This document shows, piece after piece, positions 44,494-52,411 of a DNA stretch of 64,000 bases; positions within the stretch are counted from its first letter, which is position 1, and every line of letters starts with the position of its first letter. The DNA is from Hyphomicrobium sp. (GTDB taxonomy: Bacteria; Pseudomonadota; Alphaproteobacteria; Rhizobiales; Hyphomicrobiaceae). Made by a program: the position numbers and the translations under genes. The notes below the pieces were generated by a model. It did no database searches, was not told the DNA's origin, and saw only the letters and a program-made list of their open reading frames with translations. Location: contig NZ_JAIELN010000005.1 of assembly GCF_019753045.1 (NCBI RefSeq), positions 294,946 to 358,945 on the forward strand, in the 5' to 3' direction.

Positions 44494-45006
44494 TCACATG
44501 GCGCGCCGCACAACTGCGGGCGCTCCTCCGCCGGGGTGGAAATTGCGGACGGCCAACCAGCCAAGCACGAGGAACGCGACCAATGCGACGGTTTGGGCTG
44601 CAATAAACGGCGGATCGCCCATCGTAGGAGCCAGCGCGTGGAGGGCCGGAACTTTCTGGAAGAGTTGGACGATGAGCACGAAGACGTTGAGATAGAGCGC
44701 GGTCGATGCCGTCACGACGTAGATCCAGCGCCATGCGCCTCGGAGGTTGGCTCCGTAAAGAGCGTAAAGCGCTATCGCCAAGATAACGAGCGATATGATC
44801 CCGACGATATGCGACGGGAGCAGCTGGGTGAATGCAAAGCCGAAGCCGGTTACGCTGGTCAAAACCGTCGTCAGCAGAAAGACAGCCGTCAACCCGGGCC
44901 ATGAGGCGTCCGCAACAAATCCCAGAAAGACGATGACGCCCGCCGCAATGGCGATGAGGCTCAGCGCGACGTGTATGAAGGTGAATGTATCCATTCCCAA
45001 GATCAT
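44494..45006 (-). CDS. Multi-pass inner-membrane protein
   Basis: 170 residues from ATG 45006, GGAGA upstream; the frame stays open further, but upstream residues look non-coding. Four hydrophobic helices are visible (FIHVALSLIAIAAGVIVFLGF, LTAVFLLTTVLTSVTGFGFAF, IVGIISLVILAIALYALYG, IYVVTASTALYLNVFVLIVQLF), with a fifth near the C-terminus. Conserved His and Arg residues are few. Function unknown. A palindrome at 45090 lies 84 bp upstream. Confidence 0.65.
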   Translation of the reverse strand: MILGMDTFTFIHVALSLIAIAAGVIVFLGFVADASWPGLTAVFLLTTVLTSVTGFGFAFTQLLPSHIVGIISLVILAIALYALYGANLRGAWRWIYVVTASTALYLNVFVLIVQLFQKVPALHALAPTMGDPPFIAAQTVALVAFLVLGWLAVRNFHPGGGAPAVVRRAM

Positions 45007-45089
45007 CGACGTATCTCCAATTGTCCGTTGGCGTTCGATTCTATCCGCAGGCGGCGTCAACCCATAGCACCTGCGCGCACCCGCCGTTA

Positions 45090-45105
45090 TATGATGATCA
45101 TCATA
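45090..45105. promoter_or_regulatory. 16-bp perfect palindrome, possible operator
   Basis: TATGATGA followed by TCATCATA is a perfect dyad in an AT-rich patch of a GC-rich region. It lies 84 bp upstream of the membrane-protein gene at 45006. Nothing else is recognisable in 45007-45379. Confidence 0.4.
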
Positions 45106-45379
45106 AAAAATGATCGGCGCCTTATCGCCGCTCCCCGGTCTGCGCTCCCGCCGCCGCATTTGAAGAAGGACGTTGCGCGGGAGTGCTGCCTTAAATTTCG
45201 GCATCTGTGCCGCTGATGGCCTAGGAGTTCGGCAGAGTTCCAAACGCGAGGCCCTTCGCCGGCTCGCGACATCGAAAATTGCTTGAAATCGGTCAGGGGG
45301 TTAGTTGTCATTCGCAGCGGTGGCACATAATTTGAGTCCGCTCGCTACAATTGAAATCGAACATGCAGGTGCGTCACCC

Positions 45380-45895
45380 GTGAGCCAGGACGACATGCAT
45401 GGCTACACGGTGGCCTACGAACGAGAAGAAATCCAATTTCCCGTCTATGTCGTTTGCCTGATCGGTGCGTGCCTGGGGACGATCGGCATCGCGATCGACA
45501 ACATCGTTCTCATCGCAATTGCTCTCTTCGCGTTAGGCTTCGGCTACTACAATTATCCCCTGCTCGAGACGGGGAAACCGCGGATCGGTTCGGGGCAATA
45601 CGGCATCTTCGCGGAGGGCCTCGGGATCGTCACCTGGCGGTCCATCAAACAAATCGAGTTGATCACCATCGATATCCGCGGCTCGACAAACAACGAGTTG
45701 CGCATCACCCTCGAAGACCCATTGGATCGGGCATTGCTCGTCGATTGGCGCCGCCGCCCCTTCTACCGCTTCCTGATGCGGCTTCCCTGGACCATGTCCG
45801 GCAACGTCATTCGCATTCCGCTCGACGTTTTCGACCGGCCGGCCGATGAGATCATGCAAAGCTTCACGCGCATGATGACGTTCTACAAACATTGA
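45380..45895 (+). CDS. Two-helix membrane protein with PH-like C-terminus
   Basis: 171 residues from GTG 45380; the frame is open from 45305 but codons before 45380 are much poorer in G/C at third positions. ATG 45395 is another option. Two membrane helices (PVYVVCLIGACLGTIGIAI, IVLIAIALFALGFGYYNY) are followed by a cytoplasmic domain with GIFAEGLGIVTWRSIKQIEL, the kind of pattern seen in bacterial PH-like or DUF2982-like domains. No enzymatic motif. Function unknown. Confidence 0.6.
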   Translation: MSQDDMHGYTVAYEREEIQFPVYVVCLIGACLGTIGIAIDNIVLIAIALFALGFGYYNYPLLETGKPRIGSGQYGIFAEGLGIVTWRSIKQIELITIDIRGSTNNELRITLEDPLDRALLVDWRRRPFYRFLMRLPWTMSGNVIRIPLDVFDRPADEIMQSFTRMMTFYKH

Positions 45896-45977
45896 GCATA
45901 GGGGGTTATCCCGCGGCGGCCACAGCGCTATGGTGGCGCGCAAATCGTTCGCTGCTCGGTTGCGGGAATTGCCAAAC

Positions 45978-46499
45978 ATGGTTCGGGAAGAAGTCGTCCT
46001 CGTCGACCTCGAGGACAACGAAATAGGTTTTGCCGAAAAGCTCGAGGCTCACCGCCAGGGCGTCCTTCACCGCGCGTTTTCCGTGATGGTCTGGGACCGC
46101 AAGGGCCGCCTGCTCCTGCAACGGCGTCAGGTCGACAAGTATCACTCCGGCGGTCTTTGGACGAACACGTGCTGCGGCCATCCGCGGCCGGGCGAGACGA
46201 CGCTGCAGGCTGCGGCCCGCCGCCTAAACGAGGAGATGCGCGTTATTTGCCCGCTGACGCCGATCGGTACCTTCACCTATCGCGCCGAACTCGATGCCGG
46301 GTTGACCGAACACGAGTTCGTGCACGTGTTCCGGGGCACCTATGACGGGGTGATCGCGCCCGATCCCGTAGAGTGTGACGGCTACAGCTGGACGAGCCCA
46401 GACGTTATCCGCAAGCAGGTTGCGGCCGTCCCTCAGTGTTTTAGCGCCTGGTTCAAGAAATACGTCGAAGCCGAATGGCCGATCGCGCCACCGGGCTAA
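45978..46499 (+). CDS. idi: Isopentenyl-diphosphate delta-isomerase, type I
   Basis: 173 residues from ATG 45978, chosen because the family begins just before the VVLVDLEDNEIG strand; ATG 45930 would add 16 residues. The Nudix-like domain shows HRAFSVMVWDRKGRLLLQRR, the catalytic Cys in NTCCGHPRPGE, metal-binding His and Glu, and LNEEMRV. It interconverts IPP and DMAPP for isoprenoids (quinones, hopanoids, carotenoids). No pathway neighbours are in the window. Confidence 0.92.
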   Translation: MVREEVVLVDLEDNEIGFAEKLEAHRQGVLHRAFSVMVWDRKGRLLLQRRQVDKYHSGGLWTNTCCGHPRPGETTLQAAARRLNEEMRVICPLTPIGTFTYRAELDAGLTEHEFVHVFRGTYDGVIAPDPVECDGYSWTSPDVIRKQVAAVPQCFSAWFKKYVEAEWPIAPPG

Positions 46500-46627
46500 C
46501 CCATCGTCGTGCCGGATATAATCCGCTCACTGCCTTTGCCTCAGGTTTAGTCAAAGTGCCTAGGCATTGATCTCTCTCGCCTATTCATTGGTACATCTGT
46601 CCCAATTAAACGCGAATTTGGTTCATC

Positions 46628-46642
46628 TGGCACATTCCTTGC
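46628..46642 (+). promoter_or_regulatory. Sigma-54 (RpoN) promoter of amtB
   Basis: TGGCAC-N5-TTGC: GG at 46629-46630 and GC at 46641-46642 are exactly 10 bp apart, the hallmark -24/-12 pattern. The amtB start codon lies 96 bp downstream. This implies nitrogen control through NtrC. Confidence 0.85.
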
Positions 46643-46737
46643 GAACATCCTCCCTGCCTGATGAGAAAGCAGCAGAAACCCGCACAAGCTGTGGTCGGAC
46701 GGCATGGAACGATCGGGACCAACATTGGGGGATAAGA

Positions 46738-48099
46738 ATGACTTCAAGATTTCGACCCTCGCTTGGAGCCACGGCTCTCAGCGCAGTGACACTACTTGCG
46801 ACATCAGCAATCGCCCTTGCACAGGAAGCAGCGGCGCCGGCGGCCGCTGAACCAGCTGCGGCTGCTGCTGCGCCAGCTTTCAATACGGGCGACATCGCAT
46901 GGATGCTGACGTCATCCGTGCTCGTGCTCGCGATGCTTGTCCCCGGCCTCGGCCTCTTCTACGCCGGCATGGTGCGCAAGAAAAACGCGCTCGCTGTTCT
47001 CATGCAGTGCGTGTTCGGCGCCGGCCTCCTTTCGATCGTATGGGTTGTCATCGGCTATTCGATTGCCTTCACGGAAGGCAGCCCGTTCTTCGGCGGCTTC
47101 TCGAAGATATTGCTGGCCGGCATTGCGCCGGACACCCCGGCGCCTGCCGCTTCGGGCATCCCTGAATTCCTTTTCGTCATGTTCCAGATGACGTTCTTCA
47201 TCATCACGCCGATCATTGCCCTTGGCGGACCGGCTGACCGCATGAAGTTCTCGGCGTCCATGGCCTTCGTAACTCTCTGGGCGATATTCGCCTACGCACC
47301 GATCGCCCACATGGTGTGGGGCCCGGGCGGCTATCTGGGCAGCGCAGGCGTTCTCGACTACGCTGGCGGCACCGTCGTTCACATCAACTCGGCTATCGCT
47401 GGTCTCGTAGCTGCCATCGTCATCGGCAGGCGCAAGGGTTACGGCGCCGAACAGATGGCTCCCCACAACCTCGTGCTGACCATGATCGGCGGCTCTTTGC
47501 TGTGGTGCGGCTGGTTCGGCTTCAACGTCGGCTCTGCACTGGGCGCTGGCGCAAGCACGGGCATCCTCATGCTCAACACGCAGATCGCGACCGCGGGTGC
47601 CGTCGTCTCGTGGACGCTCGTCGAGTGGATCCTTAAGGGCAAGCCGAGCCTTCTCGGTGCTGTCTCCGGCGCAATTGCCGGTCTCGTGGCGATCACGCCT
47701 GCTTGCGGCTTCGTCGCCGTCGATGGCGCTCTGATCATCGGTCTTGCGGCAGGCGTCGTCTGCTACTGGGGCGTCACCGGCCTGAAGCATACTCTCGGCT
47801 ATGACGATGCACTCGATGTCTTCGGCGTTCACGGCGTCGGCGGCATCCTCGGTGCAGTGCTCACCGGCGTCTTCGCCGTTCAGGCAGTCGGCGGCGCAGG
47901 GAAATCCGGCTGGATCGAAGGCAACCTCAATCAGGTCTGGGTACAGATCGAAGGCATCGGCTTGACAATCGTGTGGTCGGCGATCGTCAGCCTCGTGGCC
48001 TTGATCCTCATCAAGTACACCATCGGTCTCAGGGTCAACGAATCTGAAGAGGCAGAAGGCCTCGATCTTGCTCTCCACGGAGAGACCTTCCACGACTAG
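46738..48099 (+). CDS. amtB: Ammonium transporter
   Basis: 453 residues from ATG 46738 (GGGGGA upstream). A cleavable signal peptide and an Ala-rich spacer (about 1-55) precede 11 predicted membrane helices. Family signatures are clear: GDIAWMLTSSVLVLAMLVPGLGLFYAGMVRKKN, DYAGGTVVHINSA with the pore His region, FNVGSALGAG and DDALDVFGVHGVGGILG with the second pore His. It conducts ammonium and is regulated by GlnK, but glnK is not adjacent. It is driven by a sigma-54 promoter and ends before a strong hairpin. Confidence 0.96.
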   Translation: MTSRFRPSLGATALSAVTLLATSAIALAQEAAAPAAAEPAAAAAAPAFNTGDIAWMLTSSVLVLAMLVPGLGLFYAGMVRKKNALAVLMQCVFGAGLLSIVWVVIGYSIAFTEGSPFFGGFSKILLAGIAPDTPAPAASGIPEFLFVMFQMTFFIITPIIALGGPADRMKFSASMAFVTLWAIFAYAPIAHMVWGPGGYLGSAGVLDYAGGTVVHINSAIAGLVAAIVIGRRKGYGAEQMAPHNLVLTMIGGSLLWCGWFGFNVGSALGAGASTGILMLNTQIATAGAVVSWTLVEWILKGKPSLLGAVSGAIAGLVAITPACGFVAVDGALIIGLAAGVVCYWGVTGLKHTLGYDDALDVFGVHGVGGILGAVLTGVFAVQAVGGAGKSGWIEGNLNQVWVQIEGIGLTIVWSAIVSLVALILIKYTIGLRVNESEEAEGLDLALHGETFHD

Positions 48100-48152
48100 G
48101 TTTGGCCACGACTGAGGTCGGCAGTGGGTGCTCCCTGACTTGCCTCAGACGC

Positions 48153-48181
48153 GGGCGCCGGAACCCCAAGTTCCGGCGCCC
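48153..48181 (+). terminator. Terminator hairpin after amtB
   Basis: GGGCGCCGGAAC and its exact reverse complement form a 12-bp stem with loop CCCAA, 54 bp after the amtB stop. The T-tract is weak. Confidence 0.65.
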
Positions 48182-48251
48182 AACCTTAGGCTCGTGAATT
48201 GCACTCCCGCAATATTTCGAAGTTCCAACAAGCGAGCAAAAAAGGGCCGGC

Positions 48252-48277
48252 GGAACTAAAAGTTGTGATCGCGCGTC
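48252..48277 (+). promoter_or_regulatory. EcfG-like promoter before udgX, one mismatch
   Basis: GGAAC, 17-bp spacer, CGTC; the -10 element differs from CGTT in the last base. The predicted transcript start falls just before the ATG at 48307, supporting that start. Confidence 0.4.
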
Positions 48278-48306
48278 GGGCAATAAAGCCCAGCAGCAAG
48301 CGCGTC

Positions 48307-48972
48307 ATGACACCCATGCCGAAGCACTCGACCCGGCCGTCCGCTCACTCCGCCGCCTCGAACGGCGATCTGTTTCCGGCTTCCGATGGCGCGGAACCCA
48401 AGAGCCTTACAGAACTCAACAGGATCATCACCGCCGCTAAGCCCATGGTTCCCGGCGGCAAGAAGGCCGTGCTGGGTGAAGGCCCGGTTGGCGCCGCCCT
48501 GGCTTTCGTTGGCGAGCAGCCGGGCGATCAGGAAGATCTGCAGGGGCGGCCGTTCGTCGGGCCCGCCGGCCAACTCTTGGATAAGGCGCTAGCGGCCGCG
48601 GGCATCGATCGGAAAGCCTCCTACGTGACCAACGCGGTGAAGCACTTCAAGCATGAAGAGCGCGGCAAGCGGCGCATTCACCAGAAGCCCACGATGGGCG
48701 AGGTGAAGCGCTATCGCTGGTGGCTACTGAAGGAGCTTGGCTTCGTTCACCCTCGTCTCGTCGTGGCGCTCGGCGCGACGGCGGCTGCCGCTCTCGAAGG
48801 CGCGCCGGTCGCTATTGGAAAGTCGCGGGGAAAATACCAGTTCGGTGACATGCCGGGCTTCGTCACCATTCACCCGTCTGCGATGCTTCGCATGCCGGAT
48901 CACGATGCACGCTCACAGGCATTCAACGACTTCGTTCGCGATCTCAAAAGCGCGCGAAAACTGGCGCATTGA
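48307..48972 (+). CDS. udgX: UdgX-type uracil-DNA glycosylase
   Basis: 221 residues from ATG 48307 (ATG 48316 is also possible). It is in the UDG superfamily with motif 1 GEQPGDQED at residues 69-77 and GRPFVGPAGQLLDKAL. It carries the KRRIH insertion (residues 121-125) that defines UdgX, where the His bonds covalently to the abasic site after uracil removal. HPSAMLRMP is the second active-site motif. The protein should flag or lock uracil lesions in DNA. A one-mismatch EcfG promoter lies 30 bp upstream. Confidence 0.9.
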   Translation: MTPMPKHSTRPSAHSAASNGDLFPASDGAEPKSLTELNRIITAAKPMVPGGKKAVLGEGPVGAALAFVGEQPGDQEDLQGRPFVGPAGQLLDKALAAAGIDRKASYVTNAVKHFKHEERGKRRIHQKPTMGEVKRYRWWLLKELGFVHPRLVVALGATAAAALEGAPVAIGKSRGKYQFGDMPGFVTIHPSAMLRMPDHDARSQAFNDFVRDLKSARKLAH

Positions 48973-49051
48973 TTTTTCCCTTCCGCTACGTCAGCGGCAA
49001 ACAGAAGTGCAACGAGCCGCGATTGGCGGCACCGGACAAGAGAAGGTAGTC

Positions 49052-49420
49052 TTGGCGATTGCGAAGGTCCTTATTGTCGAAGACGAGATGCTCATTCGCA
49101 TGGCGCTCGCCGCCGACTTTCAAGATGGCGGTTACGAGACCTTGCAGACCGGCACCGCTCATGATGCGCTGCATATTCTGCGGACCACGCCGGGCATCAA
49201 GGTCGTCTTTACGGATATCAATATGCCAGGCGATATGGATGGCCTGACGCTCGCGCATTACATCCGGCAGCACTGGCCACACATGGCGATCATCGTCAGC
49301 TCGGGAAAGCATTTACCGAGCGTTGCGGCATTGCCTGTCGGCGCGCGCTTCTTGGCCAAGCCTGCGACGCAAGCCGCCATGGCGCTACTCTGCAACGACA
49401 TCAAGAAAGAGCTTTCGTGA
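49052..49420 (+). CDS. Single-domain response regulator
   Basis: 122 residues, TTG start with GAGAAGG upstream. It is a receiver domain only: acidic pocket LIVEDE, phosphoacceptor Asp in FTDINMPGDMDG, IIVSSGK with the Ser, and the conserved Lys in FLAKP. No output domain or kinase is adjacent. Such proteins often act in phosphorelays or as phosphate sinks, for example in the general-stress PhyR pathway or CckA/ChpT systems; the partner is unknown. The frame is open far upstream, but that part overlaps udgX and is non-coding. Confidence 0.82.
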   Translation: MAIAKVLIVEDEMLIRMALAADFQDGGYETLQTGTAHDALHILRTTPGIKVVFTDINMPGDMDGLTLAHYIRQHWPHMAIIVSSGKHLPSVAALPVGARFLAKPATQAAMALLCNDIKKELS

Positions 49421-49435
49421 CGTCGTTGCCCATTT

Positions 49436-49801
49436 CTACTGACGAGCGGGATATTTCACCTTCGTCATAGCGCCGACTTCATCGATCAGCGCCTCGCCGA
49501 GATCGAGCGCCTGATCGGGGGTCAGACCGTATGCCGGCTCATCCTCAAAACGCAGCATAACCACGGGTTCGTGGCGTCCGTGACCAACGGCATAACGTTC
49601 CGGAATTTTTGTAAGATCGCCAAAAGCCGAGGCCGACTGAAAATGATCGCCGAGTATCGAGGAAAGCGTTTCGGCAATGCGTGCGTTGATGGAGATCGTT
49701 TGGGTCTCTCCGGCGGCGTTGCAAACCGTGATTTCCAACCGCTCGTTGGCGCGGTCGAATTCGGAGCGCGTCAGCATCTCCGCACAAAACGTCTTGGACA
49801 T
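49436..49801 (-). CDS. Hypothetical cytoplasmic protein
   Basis: 121 residues from ATG 49801 with GAGGAAAG upstream. Soluble, no signal peptide, mixed alpha/beta: ERLEITVCNAAGETQTISINARIAETL and GLTPDQALDLGEALIDEV are the clearest segments. It converges with the response-regulator gene, 15 bp apart. No family recognised. Confidence 0.6.
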   Translation of the reverse strand: MSKTFCAEMLTRSEFDRANERLEITVCNAAGETQTISINARIAETLSSILGDHFQSASAFGDLTKIPERYAVGHGRHEPVVMLRFEDEPAYGLTPDQALDLGEALIDEVGAMTKVKYPARQ

Positions 49802-49859
49802 TCCCAACTTTCCTCAACACTAGAATGGTGCGCTTCATAGCATTCTAATCGGTCGAGGC

Positions 49860-49886
49860 AAAAAGAAAGGCCCAAAAATTGGGCCT
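49860..49886 (-). terminator. Terminator after the CsbD-like gene
   Basis: On the minus strand AGGCCCA-ATTTT-TGGGCCT is followed by TTCTTTTT, a typical Rho-independent terminator 25 bp after the stop at 49911. Confidence 0.85.
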
Positions 49887-49910
49887 CCCTTTATCAAAGT
49901 GCTGATAACT

Positions 49911-50111
49911 CTATCTGAGCGAGTCTGACCAGGTGTCGACTTCCTTTTTTACCTGTTCCTTAGCGAAGCCGTAGCGCTCCTGGAGCACGCCTTCGAGTTG
50001 CTCGCGTTTGCCGTTTATCTTAGCGATGTCGTCGTCGGTCAACTGACCCCACTTTTCCTTTGCCTTACCGGAGAATTGCTTCCAGTTCCCTTCAACGCGA
50101 TCCCAATTCAT
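49911..50111 (-). CDS. CsbD-family stress protein
   Basis: 66 residues with GAGGA before the ATG. The sequence MNWDRVEGNWKQFSGKAKEKWGQLTDDD is the classic CsbD opening. These small acidic-basic helical proteins are among the most stress-induced proteins in proteobacteria; their molecular role is unknown. An exact EcfG-type promoter lies 30 bp upstream, consistent with control by the general stress sigma factor. Confidence 0.92.
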   Translation of the reverse strand: MNWDRVEGNWKQFSGKAKEKWGQLTDDDIAKINGKREQLEGVLQERYGFAKEQVKKEVDTWSDSLR

Positions 50112-50140
50112 GAGAGTCCTCCTCTGCTTTGTGCGCTGTT

Positions 50141-50166
50141 AACGTGGACGAGGAAGCTCCGGTTCC
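50141..50166 (-). promoter_or_regulatory. EcfG-type promoter of the csbD-like gene
   Basis: On the minus strand GGAAC, 17-bp spacer, CGTT, an exact match, 30 bp before the start codon at 50111. Confidence 0.8.
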
Positions 50167-50274
50167 GACGATATTTGACGTTGCGAAGAACGGGGCACAC
50201 GGGGTCGGCTTGGAACAAACCCTGACGGCGCGTGTACTGCTTCCGTGTCTTTCTGTCCTCGCGAGGTCGTTCCC

Positions 50275-50562
50275 ATGAGAAATCTGATTTTATCGGCACT
50301 GTTAATGACGTCGCTTGCCGTTGCTCCGGCCGCGTTTGCGCAGAATGCGGACGACAATGACGATGCCGCCCCGGTTGATGCTCCATATTATTCGGACGAA
50401 CAGTACGGGACGCCATCAGAGGCCGAGCCCGATGAAATCGCGATAGCACCCGACTCTTACGGTATCGACGTCAGCGGCGAAGGGGCCGGTTCAGGCGAGA
50501 GCGGTTTCAGCGAAGAATATTACGAGGTTGCTCCGCCAGGAGCACCCTTGACGGAGGAATAA
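50275..50562 (+). CDS. Small exported acidic protein
   Basis: 95 residues from ATG 50275 (GAGGT upstream; ATG 50245 is too far from the signal peptide). Signal peptide MRNLILSALLMTSLAVAPAAFAQ, then a strongly acidic Asp/Glu/Ser/Tyr-rich chain of about 72 residues with no cysteine. No family recognised. It is divergent from the CsbD gene and lies in the stress-gene stretch. Confidence 0.6.
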   Translation: MRNLILSALLMTSLAVAPAAFAQNADDNDDAAPVDAPYYSDEQYGTPSEAEPDEIAIAPDSYGIDVSGEGAGSGESGFSEEYYEVAPPGAPLTEE

Positions 50563-50650
50563 TCACGCACCCGTTCGGCACGCACGGCCGGCGATCGCGA
50601 CCACAACGCCTCCGCAATCGAGCCAATTTTATCTATCCGGCCGTTGGCCT

Positions 50651-50693
50651 AAGAAAAAAGCCCCGGTCCCTGCGCATCCGCAGGTCCCGAGGC
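50651..50693 (-). terminator. Orphan minus-strand terminator (possible sRNA 3' end)
   Basis: On the minus strand two 15-nt arms (50679-50693 and 50660-50674) pair at 13 of 15 positions; the two mismatches form a tandem GA/AG internal loop. TTTTTTCTT follows. No minus-strand gene ends here, so it may close a small RNA starting somewhere in 50700-50830. Confidence 0.55.
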
Positions 50694-50929
50694 CTTCCAT
50701 GACCCCACGTCTAGGAGCCATGCGCCAGCTCTTCGCCGGCGATCAGGTGCTCTCACAAGTATCTTTCCGCCGAAGCGAAGTTTGTGAAGACCGATACTCT
50801 CTAGAACTCCTGATCCCACGTGCGAGGCACGCGGTATGACTGCATTACCTCACAGCGGCCGGATGGTTTCCTCTCCGTTAGTGCACTGTGGCGCTGCGGG
50901 ATTTTGCCGGGGAATTTGCGTGGCTCTTC

Positions 50930-51000
50930 GGAACCAACAGCTATCGTCGTGCGTCATCATAGCGTTCGCCGCCGGGCCGCTCCGGCACCGGCGGCGAACG
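50930..51000 (+). promoter_or_regulatory. EcfG-like promoter followed by a 13-bp perfect hairpin
   Basis: GGAAC-N17-CGTC (50930-50955) is one base off the EcfG consensus. Seven bases later CGTTCGCCGCCGG (50963-50975) pairs perfectly with 50988-51000, so a transcript starting here would begin with a stable hairpin. The next gene starts at 51183. The rest of 50563-51182 shows no gene. Confidence 0.4.
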
Positions 51001-51182
51001 CCCGAAGCAATCAAGCCACGGGGCAAGACACTGGGAGCGTCGTCATGGCGGCGGATGGAGATCGGTCAGGCCCTCGGGCTGTTGGCTCTCGCCCGAGTTC
51101 CCTGCTCCACTGGCTAAGCGATCGCGTGAATTTTCGTCTGTTCATCCATTCGCTCGCAGCGAAACGCACGGTTTCAAGGAAC

Positions 51183-51473
51183 ATGTCGAAAGACGAAAAA
51201 CTTCCCGCCACGATCAAAGCCAGCGACTACCTCGAAATATGCCGCGAGAAGGCGCTAGACGCCTATACGATCGAAGAAGCGATCTACTGGCACAATGAGA
51301 TCATCACCGAGCTTTCGATCGAACTTCATACCGTCCAAACGATGCACTGGCCCGACACTGTCAAGGCCAGCATGATGATTGCTTTGGAAGATCGCTTAAG
51401 TCAGCACGCTGGCGCCGTCACGCGGCTGGCAGGCATTCTCGAAAGAAACGAGCAGCTTATTTGGCAGCCTTAA
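51183..51473 (+). CDS. Small helical hypothetical protein
   Basis: 96 residues from ATG 51183 (AAGGA upstream). The frame is open back to 50820 but that part has no coding character. Helical, soluble, with LEICREKALDAYTIEEAIYWHNEIITELSIE and LEDRLSQHAGAVTRLAGILERNEQL; the chain is charged and His-containing. No family recognised. Its end overlaps the convergent 47-residue gene by 17 bp. Confidence 0.6.
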   Translation: MSKDEKLPATIKASDYLEICREKALDAYTIEEAIYWHNEIITELSIELHTVQTMHWPDTVKASMMIALEDRLSQHAGAVTRLAGILERNEQLIWQP

Positions 51474-51600
51474 CGGTAGCTTTCGCGCCTTCGCTGTTAC
51501 GCGCGCGCTTGGCGGCCTTTTCCGTGCGCTTCACCGCGTTCTCGAGCTTCTTCTGGCGGGCGACAATGCGGCGCCGGCGATTGTCGGACATCGTAGGCAT
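51457..51600 (-). CDS. 47-residue Arg/Lys-rich basic protein
   Basis: ATG 51600 with GAGGAGTG upstream, TAA at 51457. The sequence begins MPTMSDNRRRRIVARQKK and is very rich in Arg, Lys and Ala to the end, so it probably binds nucleic acid or is a small helical stress protein. It overlaps the convergent gene at 51183-51473. No family recognised; the ribosome site and clean ORF are the support. Confidence 0.55.
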   Translation of the reverse strand: MPTMSDNRRRRIVARQKKLENAVKRTEKAAKRARNSEGAKATVKAAK

Positions 51601-51675
51601 AAGTAGTTCACTCCTCGGATTTTGGTGAGAGATCCCGAGCCGCCAAAGCTGTCAGCCCGGGATCTTGCGGGGCCT

Positions 51676-52128
51676 CTAGTAGCAGACCCAGATGAATTCG
51701 GCATAATAATTCGACCAGCGCCAGCAGGGCCCTATGCCGTATGGGTACCACCTTCCGTGCCAGAAACGGCGGCCGTGACCGCGCCACGGGCCATGGTCTC
51801 GACCGCGAAACCGTTCTCCACCTCGAAAACCTTCTCCACCACGAAAACGCTCGCCGCCTCGAGGGCCGCCGCCCGGAGGTCCGCCTTCACGGAATTGACC
51901 ACGCGGGCCACCCCCGCCCGGTCCGCCGCCACCCCCACCTCCTCCGCCGGGACCACGACCACCGCCACCACCGCCTCCACCGCCGGGGCCGGCTGTATGG
52001 CCGCCTCCTCCTCCGCCACCACCACGACGACCACCTCCTCCTCCCCCACCCGGATGACCCGATACGGCGAGCGGCATGCACAGAGTGGCGATAAGTGCGA
52101 ACGCAAATGGAAGGTGACGCATCATCAT
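51676..52128 (-). CDS. Exported glycine-rich protein
   Basis: 150 residues; the start may be any of three consecutive ATG codons at 52128-52120. Signal peptide FAFALIATLCMPLAVSGHP is followed by Gly runs with a few Arg and Pro, a Gly/Glu/Arg/Phe repeat region (GGERFRGGEGFRGGERFRG), and an aromatic tail with cysteines (GPCWRWSNYYAEFIWVCY). Same architecture as the gene at 10310. Secreted or periplasmic, function unknown. Confidence 0.65.
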   Translation of the reverse strand: MMMRHLPFAFALIATLCMPLAVSGHPGGGGGGGRRGGGGGGGGHTAGPGGGGGGGGGRGPGGGGGGGGGPGGGGPRGQFREGGPPGGGPRGGERFRGGEGFRGGERFRGRDHGPWRGHGRRFWHGRWYPYGIGPCWRWSNYYAEFIWVCY

Positions 52129-52411
52129 TGGAGGCCTCTCCTTTTGGGTTTCCGCATTTCGTTTGGAGCTGACTATTCGACCTAGCTCATGGCTCGCGGC
52201 CTACCACACTCCACGTTGCTCATTCCAAATAGAGCGCCGGGTGGTGAACCAATCAGAATGGTTCGTTCCGGTTTTTTCGAGCGGATTTCTCACTCGCTTT
52301 AAGTCGTTGCTTCACGCGATTTTCCGCACATGATTTGAAGCAATTTTGTCGTCGATCGGAATGATATCGGTTGTGCAACGCAGGCCGCGCATCAGACCCG
52401 CGGGGACCTGA

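Noticed and set aside
45305..45379. TTG-initiated extension of the 45380 gene
   Set aside because: Third-position GC drops sharply and there is no ribosome site.
46912..48093. 393-codon minus-strand ORF opposite amtB
   Set aside because: Shadow of amtB; composition is that of reversed membrane-protein codons.
50820..51182. N-terminal extension of the 51183 gene
   Set aside because: The upstream frame has no coding character and contains a promoter-like site and hairpin; ATG 51183 has a ribosome site.
51630..51665. 8-bp inverted repeat AGATCCCG/CGGGATCT between small genes
   Set aside because: Long loop and no T-tract; not convincing as a terminator.
52250..52290. GAACC/GGTTC-like patches resembling EcfG boxes
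   Set aside because: No pair with the right order and 16-17 bp spacing.
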